Below are positions 8,419 through 16,504 of a stretch of DNA of 64,000 nucleotides, one piece after another. The stretch comes from Paenibacillus sp. URB8-2 (GTDB lineage Bacteria; Bacillota; Bacilli; Paenibacillales; Paenibacillaceae). The notes beneath the pieces are model-generated. The model was not told the origin of the DNA. It ran no database searches and saw nothing but the letters and a program-made list of their open reading frames with translations. A program made the position numbers and the translations under genes. Location: assembly GCF_013393385.1 (NCBI RefSeq), contig NZ_AP023239.1, positions 1,550,001 through 1,614,000 on the forward strand. The letters are read 5' to 3'. Every line of letters begins with the position of its first letter. Position 1 is the first letter of the stretch.

Positions 8419-9771
8419 ATGAAGGTGGTCAAAACACTCAAACATCCGATTACGTCTCACCACCGCATGCTAGATGCGACTCTTCATGTGTATCAAGAGG
8501 CGCTGTCGTTTTTGATTACGGTCATTCAAGAGCAGTTTATGGCCTTGGAATCGTTATCCACCCAAGCGGTTGTGACGGCGGTAGAACGGCTGACTCACCG
8601 TACCAGGCACAATCCGAATCCGCTCTACGCCGAGTTTGATCAACGCTTTTATAAGTTTCCTTCGTACTTCCGCAGAAGTGCCATTGCGGAAGCGTTTGGC
8701 ATTGTGAAAAGTCATCATTCCCGTTTTGAGCTTTGGCAAGCCGAGCGGCAACACGCTGGGCAAGAAGGGAAACGCTTTTCGAAGAAACCGCCGACACTCC
8801 AAGCTAAGCATCAGGCGTTCCCTTGCTTGTACAAAGGCAATATGTTCAAACGAACCTCCGATACGACAGCCAACATTAAGATACTTCATCAAGGTGATTG
8901 GGTATGGCTCCCCATTACTTTTAAAGGCCAAGACCTATTCAAACGTAACGTGTGGAGCATGAAAGAATGCAGCCCCACATTAGTCCGAAAAGGAAAACGC
9001 TATGCCCTTCATATCGCCTATGAAGGGGATGTGAAGTTGACTCAGGCGGAAAATTCCAAGCAGCGGGTGTGTGCCGTTGATTTAGGCTTAACGAATTCCG
9101 CAGTCTGTTCCGTGATGGACGTAAGCGGCACTGTCTTGGCGAGGACATTTATCAACCAAGCCAAAGAAAAAGATCGATTGCGCCAAATCACAGGCAAACT
9201 GAAACAAGCCCAGCGACAATCCGGTATAGGGGCAAAACCGAATTTCTGGCGGCGGATGAACGGCTTACAGACGCATATCGTCCACGATACCGCGCATCGA
9301 ATCATCGCCTTTGCCCAAAAGCACAGCGCAGATGTCATTGTCATGGAGTATTTAGGCAAGATGCGTCTGCCTAAAGGAACGTGGGGAGCCAAGCGACTTC
9401 GTGCCAAACTCCAGTTTTGGGCGAAACGGCGCATCCAAACAAAAGTGACCGAAATGGCGCATTTCTTGGGAATACGGGTTTCCATGGTCAATCCTGCGAA
9501 TACAAGCGCGCTTGCTTTTGATGGCAGTGGATGGGTTCAACGAAACACGAAACGTGATGTTGCTGTATTCGCAACAGGCAAAGCGTATCACGCGGACCTT
9601 AATGCCTCGTATAACATCGGCGCACGGTACGTGTTACGTAGCATACACAAAGCCACATCTGAAAAGATGTGGTTGTCCTTGGAGGCAAAAGACCCTTCAT
9701 TGGCAAAACGAACGTATTGGACGTTGGCTTCCCTCATTCGGGTGCAACAGGCGCTGAGCCTTCAATTATGA
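8419..9771 (+). CDS. tnpB: TnpB RNA-guided nuclease without zinc-finger cysteines
   Basis: A 450-residue TnpB, the nuclease ancestor of Cas12, starting at ATG 8419, eight bases after GGAGG (8406-8410). The three RuvC carboxylates are present: Asp221 in AVDLGLTNSA, Glu310 in IVMEYLGKM and Asp393 in YHADLNASYNIG. The usual Cys4 zinc ribbon between the last two is absent: where CSxCG and CxxCG are expected the sequence reads ALAFDGSGW and VFATGKAYH. The nuclease may still be active, unlike nuclease-dead TldR proteins. It would cut DNA guided by an RNA from the element's right end. It is the only gene of the element. Confidence 0.88.
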   Translation: MKVVKTLKHPITSHHRMLDATLHVYQEALSFLITVIQEQFMALESLSTQAVVTAVERLTHRTRHNPNPLYAEFDQRFYKFPSYFRRSAIAEAFGIVKSHHSRFELWQAERQHAGQEGKRFSKKPPTLQAKHQAFPCLYKGNMFKRTSDTTANIKILHQGDWVWLPITFKGQDLFKRNVWSMKECSPTLVRKGKRYALHIAYEGDVKLTQAENSKQRVCAVDLGLTNSAVCSVMDVSGTVLARTFINQAKEKDRLRQITGKLKQAQRQSGIGAKPNFWRRMNGLQTHIVHDTAHRIIAFAQKHSADVIVMEYLGKMRLPKGTWGAKRLRAKLQFWAKRRIQTKVTEMAHFLGIRVSMVNPANTSALAFDGSGWVQRNTKRDVAVFATGKAYHADLNASYNIGARYVLRSIHKATSEKMWLSLEAKDPSLAKRTYWTLASLIRVQQALSLQL

Positions 9772-9872
9772 AGCTCGCAAGCGTGTGCAACCCTGTATCG
9801 ATGCCAACAGAAGCCCCCACTTCATGCGTAAGCTAAGTGGGGGAGAGTTCACGAAGAGGGCGCTCTCCGTTA
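9640..9872 (+). ncRNA. Putative omega RNA (reRNA) of the tnpB element
   Basis: TnpB guide RNAs overlap the 3' end of tnpB and run through the right end into the flank. Here CCACATCT (9653-9660), a GAAA tetraloop and AGATGTGG (9665-9672) form a tight hairpin inside the end of tnpB, and the right-end hairpin lies at 9814-9843. The guide would then be the bases from about 9853, GAAGAGGGCGCTCTCC. The placement is inferred from the family and not shown by the sequence alone. Confidence 0.4.
9814..9843 (+). repeat. Right-end hairpin of the tnpB element
   Basis: Arms CCCCCACTT and AAGTGGGGG with a 12-base loop, close to the end of the element at about 9852. It is the counterpart of the left-end hairpin. 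Confidence 0.8.
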
Positions 9873-10557
9873 TTGCGCCATTGGTCAGTCTTGCCGTCCA
9901 CAATAGCTTGCTTCGTCCGTTTACCACTTCATAATAAGAGACGACGTCGCCGCCACTGGTCAAGAACCGCTCATATTCGCCTAACGGAAAATAGAAGGTG
10001 AAGTTCTGGCCTTCCAGAGAAGATGGGGTCGGTTCAAGATTCCGGATCATGCTCACGCGGGGCAGCTGCAGGGCTGCTCTGCGCGCTTCGGTCAAATTGC
10101 CGGACGCCAGGCGGTCCTTCAATTGATCGTCGGCCTTCGCCACATACACCGTTCGAGAGAGCGGGTTCCAGGTCACATAAGCGCCCGAGACTTCGGCGAT
10201 AAAACGCAGCGGAACCATGACATGCCCCTTGTGAAGGGTGGCGGGCATAGAGAGTGTAATCTTGCCGGAACCGGCGGAGGCTGTCTTCTGACCGGCAATC
10301 AGCTCGATCGCATCGCTGCCGTTCTTGACCGTCACGGTCTTGGTCTTGTTATCCCAGCTTACCGATATATCCGGAATCTGCTGCACTGCGTACAAGGGGA
10401 CCATAGTCGTTCCGTTTGCCAGGTAGGCGGATGTTCCGGGCCCTGCCGTACGGTTGTTCACTATAACTTGGATTTCGCCGGCCGCTAACGATGTTCCTCC
10501 CGATAGTAATGCCAGGACAAGGACTCCGGCGCAGCCCAAACTTATCAGCTTTTTCAT
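9853..10557 (-). pseudogene. Copper-amine-oxidase N-domain protein, N-terminal part, broken by the tnpB element
   Basis: Starts at the ATG complement of 10555-10557, eight bases after GGAGG; an in-frame codon at 10587 is too far upstream of the ribosome site. Residues 1-26 are a signal peptide (MKKLISLGCAGVLVLALLSG). Then a copper amine oxidase N-terminal-like domain (PF07833) follows, with IQVIVNNR, GTTMVPLYAV and HKGHVMVPLRFI motifs, a common extracellular domain in Paenibacillus. The frame runs into the inserted element after ESALF and would end with element-derived residues. The lost tail lies at 8093-8299. The original protein had about 300 residues and an unknown function. Confidence 0.8.
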
Positions 10558-10631
10558 TGCACATATACCTCCGGGAAAAAGATTCATTACATCTTAGACG
10601 CAGCCCGGTCCAACAAGTTACAGAAACTTAC

Positions 10632-10668
10632 AAAAAAAAGCACTCTCCCTGCCCGGCAAGGAGAGTGC
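10632..10668 (-). terminator. Terminator of the pspC-pspA operon
   Basis: Read on the minus strand, GCACTCTCC (10668-10660) pairs with GGAGAGTGC (10648-10640), with a GC-rich loop and eight T residues after it. It lies 66 bases beyond the pspA stop. Confidence 0.85.
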
Positions 10669-10733
10669 CCATATAGTTCCGTAACCGCCGCCCGGTATGG
10701 GAAGGCTGTTTTTCGTCTTCGTATTATTTCGTG

Positions 10734-11459
10734 TTAATCCGAATCTTTATGTCCGGCGCTCTTCATCTGTCCACGCAGGCGTTCCAGCTCGGCTGCCGCC
10801 TGTTCCTTTACGCGGGCGTCGGGGCGTCCGCCTTCGGTGTCAACAGCCGGGGAAACATTCCGGACCGGGAAATCCTGTCTTGCTTCCCATTCCTGGATTT
10901 TTTCTTCCATCCGCTCGAAGCCCCGCGCTGCGGCATGAGTATTCAGGCCGGAGAAGACGGTTCGGCAGGGAGCTGGAGTGGTGCTGCTTGGAGCGGAAGT
11001 GGTGTTCCCTGGTACTTTACGGAGACGCTCGGCGCGTTCGGCAAGCTCGTCTCTTTTGGCTTTCAGCCGGCCCCGCTCTTCCTTGGCCGCGGCGATCTCA
11101 TATCCCAGCCCCGCCAGAACCTGCCGGGTCTCCTCCAGACCGGCGGAGCATTCCCGCTCGCTCTCCGTATAGGCAAGCTTCGCCTCGATGGCCTGCTTGG
11201 CCTTTTCTTCGTCGCCGTTCTCCAGCGCCTTCAGGGCATCGCCTTCGCTGAGCTCCGCCAGCATCGAGTATTCTTTCAACCGGCGCTCCAGGAGCTTGGC
11301 TGCCGCCTGCAAATCGCGGCTTCTCTGCTCGGCTTCCTCGATCCGGTCATCCAGATCGCGCAAATATTGTCCAGTCATGATGACTGGGTTCTCCAGCCGG
11401 TTCAGCCCTTCATGCATGGCCGCTTTCGTTAACGTTGCAATTCTCTCCAAAATACTCAT
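10734..11459 (-). CDS. pspA: PspA/IM30 family membrane-stress protein
   Basis: A 241-residue protein made almost entirely of helices and coiled coil, with the family N-terminus MSILERIATLTKAAMHEGLN and a long charged central region (about residues 30-150). A Pro/Ser/Thr-rich stretch then leads to a second helical segment (about 165-235). PspA proteins bind the inner face of the membrane and form ESCRT-III-like assemblies that protect it under envelope stress. It is the second gene after a pspC-domain gene, 48 bases upstream on the same strand, which supports the call. The region around residues 150-165 is more degenerate than usual. Confidence 0.85.
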   Translation of the reverse strand: MSILERIATLTKAAMHEGLNRLENPVIMTGQYLRDLDDRIEEAEQRSRDLQAAAKLLERRLKEYSMLAELSEGDALKALENGDEEKAKQAIEAKLAYTESERECSAGLEETRQVLAGLGYEIAAAKEERGRLKAKRDELAERAERLRKVPGNTTSAPSSTTPAPCRTVFSGLNTHAAARGFERMEEKIQEWEARQDFPVRNVSPAVDTEGGRPDARVKEQAAAELERLRGQMKSAGHKDSD

Positions 11460-11507
11460 CGGTATCTCTCCCTTTTTTTGTATTTAGCATTTTACAAAGG
11501 CTCTAAC

Positions 11508-11726
11508 TTAGTAATAATGGTGCCCGTCCATGAAGCTTTCTGTCGGTTCGCTCGGAACAATCAAGCTGGCGATCAGATAAAAAAGAATGAACGACCCGAC
11601 ACTGCACAAAGCGACGATTACGGCAACCAAGCGAATAAGGGTGGAGTCGATGCCCAGCCACTGAGCCAAGCCTCCGCACAAGCCGCTGAATTTCTTGTCT
11701 CTTTCGGAACGGTAAAGTTTTTTCAT
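11508..11726 (-). CDS. pspC: PspC-domain membrane protein
   Basis: A 72-residue protein with the PspC signature [21 protein letters not shown] near its start, then a membrane segment (about residues 32-56, [20 protein letters not shown]) and a short hydrophilic tail ending MDGHHYY. PspC proteins sense envelope stress and partner with PspA. It is first in a two-gene unit with pspA and has its own terminator downstream. An upstream regulator is not in the window. Confidence 0.88.
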   Translation of the reverse strand: MKKLYRSERDKKFSGLCGGLAQWLGIDSTLIRLVAVIVALCSVGSFILFYLIASLIVPSEPTESFMDGHHYY

Positions 11727-11865
11727 AATTTAATCTCTTCCCTTCGTCATATCCGTTATCTATGCTTTTATTCTAGTGGTTTCACGCACGCGGCAAAACG
11801 GGCTGGAGACGGTTTTGCGATCTCGACCTTAGACGGGGGGAGGTTCGGCAATTGGACGGGGATAA

Positions 11866-11897
11866 CAAAAAGACTTCCGGCTGCAAGGCCGGAAGCC
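11866..11897 (-). terminator. Terminator of the lacI-family gene
   Basis: On the minus strand CTTCCGG and CCGGAAG (11874-11880 and 11889-11895) form the stem, followed by TCTTTTTG. It lies about 60 bases beyond the regulator's stop. Confidence 0.8.
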
Positions 11898-11955
11898 CCT
11901 ATCTGAAACGATTGGCACAGGTATGCGGTGCATGGTACTATCCGTTCCGCATTCC

Positions 11956-12951
11956 TCAGTCCGTGCTTTCGCGGATCGCCAGGTAGTGGGTGACGTTGGA
12001 ATGCTGCGGAATATCCGCGGCGCCTCTAATCATTTTGATGAGATTGCGGGTGGCTGTCATGCCGATTTCCGCTGCGGAATACTCCACCGTCGAAAGCTTG
12101 GGGCGGATAATCGACGACAGATAGCTGCCGTCAAAGCCGAATACGGCTACATCTTCGGGTATGCGCATGCCGTGGTCCATCAAATAATTCATCGCTCCGA
12201 GCGCCATCCAGTCCGTTGAGCAGAATACCGCGCTTGGCATGTCGCCGGTTTCCGCCAGCTTGCGCATGGCGTTCATTCCGTCTTCCACGGACAGCTCGCT
12301 CTCCACAACCCAGTCTTCCCGGATCGGAAGTCCCGCATCGCTCATCGCCTGCCGAAATCCCTGGTAGCGGTCGCTTCCAATGCCAGAATCGCCTGTTCCG
12401 CGAATCATCGCGATGCGGGTGTGCCCTTTTTGAATGAGATGGGTTACGGCTTCGTAAGAGGCGGTGACGTTATCCACATGGACGGAAGGGATGGATGGAA
12501 TATTGGAGATTTGTCCGATCACTACGCAGGGGATTCGTGCCGCTTCAATGGTTTCAATATGCCTGCGTTCCAGAATGGAGCCGACAAAAATGATACCCTG
12601 CGACTGGATATCTCCAAATCTTTTTAAATGATCAAGCTCGCTTTCAAGTGTTCCGTCCGTCAGCCCGATGAGCAGCTCGTAGCCGTACAACCGGGAAACC
12701 GACCCGATGCCCGCCACCATATCATTAAGCACGGTGTGGCTGAACTGCGGCGCAATGACTCCGATTAGCTGGGAATCGGTCTTGGCACTGTCGTCTATGG
12801 AGGCGCCGGAACGGTAATTGGTCCGCTTAATCGCTTCCATTACCCGCATCCGCACATCCTCTTTGACCGGCTTGCTGTTGTTGATCACCCGGGAAACGGT
12901 AGAGATCGAAACTCCGGCCATTCTGGCGATATCGTTAATCGTTACTTTCAT
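11956..12951 (-). CDS. LacI-family repressor of the glucosidase gene
   Basis: A 331-residue regulator. Its helix-turn-helix (TINDIARMAGVSISTVSRVI, residues 3-22) is followed by the hinge and a periplasmic-binding-protein-like sugar sensor domain. I place the start at 12951 (MKVTIND) or two codons earlier at 12957; the longer upstream frame has no ribosome site. The gene diverges from the oligo-1,6-glucosidase gene, and matching GGAAAA/TTTTCC palindromes lie before both, so it most likely represses itself and the glucosidase until an alpha-glucoside is present. The effector sugar is not known. Confidence 0.88.
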   Translation of the reverse strand: MKVTINDIARMAGVSISTVSRVINNSKPVKEDVRMRVMEAIKRTNYRSGASIDDSAKTDSQLIGVIAPQFSHTVLNDMVAGIGSVSRLYGYELLIGLTDGTLESELDHLKRFGDIQSQGIIFVGSILERRHIETIEAARIPCVVIGQISNIPSIPSVHVDNVTASYEAVTHLIQKGHTRIAMIRGTGDSGIGSDRYQGFRQAMSDAGLPIREDWVVESELSVEDGMNAMRKLAETGDMPSAVFCSTDWMALGAMNYLMDHGMRIPEDVAVFGFDGSYLSSIIRPKLSTVEYSAAEIGMTATRNLIKMIRGAADIPQHSNVTHYLAIRESTD

Positions 12952-12987
12952 GAGCATCACAACTCCGAATATTAAGATGGATGAATG

Positions 12988-13001
12988 GGAAAATATTTTC
13001 C
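12988..13001. promoter_or_regulatory. LacI-type operator before the repressor gene
   Basis: The perfect palindrome GGAAAATATTTTCC lies 37 bases upstream of the repressor start. Its half-sites equal those of the operator at 13083-13096. Confidence 0.65.
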
Positions 13002-13044
13002 TAATTTGTATCATATCATGCCGAAACCCAACTGCCAATTCCAC

Positions 13045-13074
13045 TTGACTAGGAAAAAAGAGTTGTTTTATACT
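13045..13074 (+). promoter_or_regulatory. Promoter of the glucosidase gene
   Basis: TTGACT (13045-13050) and TATACT (13069-13074) are separated by 18 bases, a sigma-A-type promoter. Transcription would start near 13081, inside the operator. Confidence 0.65.
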
Positions 13075-13081
13075 CCGAATA

Positions 13082-13097
13082 AGGAAAAACTTTTCCT
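13082..13097. promoter_or_regulatory. LacI-type operator at the glucosidase start site
   Basis: AGGAAAAACTTTTCCT is a near-perfect inverted repeat placed just after the -10 box, where a bound repressor blocks transcription. It shares GGAAAA/TTTTCC half-sites with the palindrome at 12988-13001. Confidence 0.7.
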
Positions 13098-13123
13098 ATA
13101 GAGGGTTGGAGGAGCTGACGGAA

Positions 13124-14803
13124 GTGGAAAGAATCTGGTGGAAAGAAGCGGTGGCCTATCAAATATACCCCCGGAGCTTTATGGACGGCAACGGAGATGG
13201 AGTCGGCGATTTGCGGGGAGTTATCGGCAAGCTGGATTATCTGAAAAACTTAGGGATCGACGTGATCTGGATCTGCCCGATCTACAAGTCGCCCAATGAC
13301 GATAACGGGTACGATATTTCGGATTATCATGACATTATGGACGAGTTCGGCACGATGGAGGATTTCGATGAGCTGCTGGAAGAGGTTCACCGCAGAGAGA
13401 TGAAGCTTATCATGGATTTGGTCATCAACCACACCTCGGACGAGCATCCGTGGTTCATTGAATCCCGGTCCAGCAAAGACAATCCGAAACGGAACTACTA
13501 TATATGGGCCGATCCGAAAGACGGTGCGGAGCCGAACAACTGGGACAGCATCTTCGGCGGGTCCATCTGGGAGTATGACATAATTACGGAGCAGTATTTC
13601 ATGCATGTATTCTCCAAAAGACAGCCGGATCTCAACTGGGAGAATCCCGATGTGCGCCAGGATTTGTACGAAATGGTCAACTGGTGGCTGGATAAAGGCA
13701 TCGACGGCTTCCGTATCGACGCCATCTCGCATATCAAGAAGCTGGCCGGATTTCCCGACCTGCCGAACCCGGAAGGCTTGCGCTATGTGAGCGCCTTTGC
13801 CGGACATATGAATCGCGAAGGGATTCACGATTTTCTGCTGGAATTGAAAGAGGAAACGTTCGACAAGTACGACATCATGACTGTCGGCGAAGCGAGCGGG
13901 GTCACGGCGGGGGACGCGGATCTGTGGGTCAGCAAGGAAAAAGGCAAGTTCAACATGGTGTTTCAGTTCAATCATATGCATCTTTGGGATAAAAGCCTGG
14001 AGAGCGGGTTCGACCTGGTCACCTTCAAGAAGGTGCTTACCGAGTGGCAGAAAGCGCTCGAAGGCACCGGCTGGAACGCCCTTTTCATGGAGAACCACGA
14101 TAAGCCCCGCTCGGTCTCCACTTATGGCGATGATGGACCGCTGCGGGTGCAGTCGGCCAAGGCGCTGGCGACGATGTATTTCCTGATGCAGGGCACTCCC
14201 TTCATCTATCAAGGCCAGGAAATCGGTATGACGAACGTGCAATTTCAGTCGATCGACGATTATGACGATGTGCATATGAAGAATTGGTACCGGCTAGAAA
14301 GAGAAGAAGGTAAGGAACATGAAGATCTGATGCCCGTGATCTGGACCAACGGCCGGGATAACTCCCGAACGCCGATGCAGTGGAATGCCGGGGAGCAGGC
14401 GGGATTTACGGAGGGGACGCCATGGATGAAGGTGAACCCGAATTACAAGGAAATCAATGTGGAAAGCGAACTTGCGAATCCCGATTCAATCTACCATTAT
14501 TACAAGAAGATGATCCATCTACGCAAAAGCAACCCGGTCGCCGTCTACGGCGTCTATGATCTGATCCTGCCAAAGAACAAGCAAATATACGCATATACCC
14601 GAACGCTTGAGGATGACCAGTTGCTGATTATCACCAACCTGTTCGCGGAAGAGGCGCTGTTCCACCTGCCTAAAGGCATTCGTTACAGCTCCACCGAGCT
14701 GCTCCTGTCGAACTATGAGGCTCCTGTATGCGGCAGCATCCGGACGATCCACCTGAAGCCGTACGAGGCCAGAGTGTACCGGCTTCATGGTAAGACTTTG
14801 TAA
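13124..14803 (+). CDS. malL: Oligo-1,6-glucosidase / alpha-glucosidase (GH13)
   Basis: A 559-residue cytoplasmic GH13 enzyme that releases glucose from isomaltose-type or other short alpha-glucosides. The four conserved regions are present: DLVINHTS, GFRIDAISH with the nucleophile Asp199, TVGEASG with the acid/base Glu256, and MENHDKPR with Asp326. I take GTG 13124 as the start: it gives the typical MERIWWKEAVAYQIYPRSF beginning and lies 11 bases after GGAGG. A TTG at 13106 overlaps that ribosome site. No signal peptide is seen, so its substrate must be imported. Exact linkage preference (oligo-1,6-glucosidase, sucrose isomer hydrolase) is not certain. Confidence 0.9.
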   Translation: MERIWWKEAVAYQIYPRSFMDGNGDGVGDLRGVIGKLDYLKNLGIDVIWICPIYKSPNDDNGYDISDYHDIMDEFGTMEDFDELLEEVHRREMKLIMDLVINHTSDEHPWFIESRSSKDNPKRNYYIWADPKDGAEPNNWDSIFGGSIWEYDIITEQYFMHVFSKRQPDLNWENPDVRQDLYEMVNWWLDKGIDGFRIDAISHIKKLAGFPDLPNPEGLRYVSAFAGHMNREGIHDFLLELKEETFDKYDIMTVGEASGVTAGDADLWVSKEKGKFNMVFQFNHMHLWDKSLESGFDLVTFKKVLTEWQKALEGTGWNALFMENHDKPRSVSTYGDDGPLRVQSAKALATMYFLMQGTPFIYQGQEIGMTNVQFQSIDDYDDVHMKNWYRLEREEGKEHEDLMPVIWTNGRDNSRTPMQWNAGEQAGFTEGTPWMKVNPNYKEINVESELANPDSIYHYYKKMIHLRKSNPVAVYGVYDLILPKNKQIYAYTRTLEDDQLLIITNLFAEEALFHLPKGIRYSSTELLLSNYEAPVCGSIRTIHLKPYEARVYRLHGKTL

Positions 14804-14840
14804 GCAGCGCCGCGATTTAAGGATGGATAAAGAAGCGAGG

Positions 14841-14874
14841 AAGAGGGACGGAGAGATCCGTTCCTCTTTTTTTG
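14841..14874 (+). terminator. Terminator after the glucosidase gene
   Basis: GAGGGACGGA (14843-14852) pairs with TCCGTTCCTC (14857-14866) and seven or more T residues follow. Confidence 0.85.
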
Positions 14875-15019
14875 CTGCCGTAGAATGAGCCTTAGGACCT
14901 TACCTTAATGTGATTATATATGACACGTAAATCCTTGGAAACCATGCTATTTTCATTAAAAAGGAGTAGAATTCAATTGAATAAAAGAGTAATCCTCCAT
15001 TTTGTAAATAAAAAAAGTG

Positions 15020-15048
15020 TTTACTTTTATTTTGCGATAGAATATTAT
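15020..15048 (+). promoter_or_regulatory. Putative promoter of the amino-sugar operon
   Basis: TTTACT (15020-15025) and TATTAT (15043-15048) are 17 bases apart in an AT-rich stretch 30 bases before the binding-protein gene. It is a plausible but imperfect sigma-A match. Confidence 0.4.
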
Positions 15049-15077
15049 AAGAACAAGCTTATCAAGGGGGGATTTGG

Positions 15078-16442
15078 ATGAAAGGTTTATTAACTCGTTG
15101 TGTTACTTTGGCATTGTCTTTGACCGTCATTTTGGCGGGCTGCGGCTCGAAACAGGACAGCTCGACCAATGCGGGCGGCGCTTCCGGCGGAAGCGGACAA
15201 TCGGGAACATCCAAGGTGTCCATGGTGTACTGGCCGGGACCGGAGAGCGACGCCATGCAGAAAGTGGTGGATGCCTATAACAGCGGGCAGGGCAAGACCG
15301 ACGGCGTGAATGTCGAAATGGTGCTGCTGAGCCGTGACGGAACTTACGAGAAGGAAGCGGCCATGATGAGCTCCAAATCGGATGAAGTGGATATGTACTT
15401 TACCGCAAGCTATATCATTGGCCAGCATGCGCCAAGTCTGGATGCCCTGGACGGCAAGGTGAATACTGACGGTTATTTGAAATCCTCGGTCGACTCCCTG
15501 CGAATGAATAACGAGACCCTGGCGATCCCGATGGATGTCAGCAATCATTTCCTGCTGTACCGCCAGGATCTGATCGATAAATTGCTGAGCGATTCCGCTT
15601 GGAAGAGCAAATATGGCGAAGTCAGCCAAAAGGTGCTGGGCCAAACCCTTGAGCCCAAAGATCCCAAGGACTGGACATGGGATGACTTTATTGCGGCTGC
15701 GGCGTTCTTCAGCCAGGAGTACAATCCGGATTCCCCGACGAAATACGGAACCGCGCTTCAAATGAAGAACCTGATTTTCAACGTGATGATTTGGGACGAC
15801 TTCCTGTGGTCGAGCGGCGGTTCCTGGCTTGACGAGAGCGGCAAGCCGCAGCTCAATTCGGACGCGGCCAAGAAAGCGATGGGTATCTACTCGACGATTT
15901 ATAACGGTAAAATGACGTCCCCGAACTCGACCGTTGCGGAATATCCTGAAACCCAGGCGGCTCTGCAATCCGGCAACGCGGCTTTTGCCGTTCAATGGGG
16001 AGCGGCGTATGACGAATTGAACGATCCGGCACGTTCTCCCAATATTGCGGGCAAAATTGCGGTCGCGCCGATTCCGGGTGAACACAAGACACATGTTCAC
16101 GCACTCGGGGTGGGACTGAACAAATACGCCAAGAACAAGGAAGCAGCACTGAAATGGATGAATTATTTGACGACGAAGGACGCCATGCAGATCTATGCCG
16201 ATGGAGGAGGGATTCCTCCGATTGCGGAAGTGCTGAACGGTCTGGGCGAGAAGAAGCCGGTACTGCCGCTCATCGCGGAGCATGTGGATAAATACGGTTA
16301 TTCCACACCGATTATTGCCGAAACCCAGCCAATCATGCTGAAGCTGGCCGAAGATTTGAGTGGAGCCTGGGCAGGAAAGGACGACATCGGTAAGGCGCTG
16401 GAGAAAGCGCAGAGCGATGTAAGCGAGACTTTGTCCAAGTAA
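15078..16442 (+). CDS. Sugar ABC transporter binding lipoprotein (amino-sugar operon)
   Basis: A 454-residue extracellular solute-binding protein of the CUT1 (SBP_bac_1) type. It has a lipoprotein signal ending LAGCGS, then a Ser/Gly linker and the binding fold. The start at 15078 follows AAGGGGGG. It captures a sugar outside the cell for the two permeases encoded next. The genes for an epimerase and kinase of amino sugars at the operon's end suggest N-acetylmannosamine, N-acetylglucosamine or a sialic-acid-like sugar as the cargo. No ATPase gene is present; a shared MsmX-type ATPase is expected elsewhere. Confidence 0.88.
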   Translation: MKGLLTRCVTLALSLTVILAGCGSKQDSSTNAGGASGGSGQSGTSKVSMVYWPGPESDAMQKVVDAYNSGQGKTDGVNVEMVLLSRDGTYEKEAAMMSSKSDEVDMYFTASYIIGQHAPSLDALDGKVNTDGYLKSSVDSLRMNNETLAIPMDVSNHFLLYRQDLIDKLLSDSAWKSKYGEVSQKVLGQTLEPKDPKDWTWDDFIAAAAFFSQEYNPDSPTKYGTALQMKNLIFNVMIWDDFLWSSGGSWLDESGKPQLNSDAAKKAMGIYSTIYNGKMTSPNSTVAEYPETQAALQSGNAAFAVQWGAAYDELNDPARSPNIAGKIAVAPIPGEHKTHVHALGVGLNKYAKNKEAALKWMNYLTTKDAMQIYADGGGIPPIAEVLNGLGEKKPVLPLIAEHVDKYGYSTPIIAETQPIMLKLAEDLSGAWAGKDDIGKALEKAQSDVSETLSK

Positions 16443-16452
16443 GCTGCTGCCG

Positions 16453-16487
16453 GTAAAGGGGGGGGTTCTCCCCTTCACCCTATTTTT
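16453..16487 (+). terminator. Hairpin between binding protein and permease genes
   Basis: GGTAAAGGGG pairs with CCCCTTCACC around a GGGGTTCT loop, followed by TATTTTTT. It probably protects the binding-protein mRNA or attenuates readthrough, so that binding protein is made in excess over permease. Confidence 0.6.
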
Positions 16488-16504
16488 TAAGAAGAGGTGT
16501 TGAG

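Larger units (their letters stand above)
8300..9852 (+). mobile_element. IS200/IS605-family element carrying only tnpB (IS1341-like)
   Basis: About 1553 bases. The left end has a hairpin with arms CCCCCACCT (8309-8317) and AGGTGGGGG (8333-8341); the right end has a similar hairpin, CCCCCACTT (9814-9822) and AAGTGGGGG (9835-9843). There are no inverted terminal repeats or target duplications, as expected for this family. No tnpA transposase is present, so movement needs TnpA from elsewhere. Removing the element restores the reading frame of the interrupted gene, which fixes its length; the ends can slide by a few bases around 8296-8301. Confidence 0.85.
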
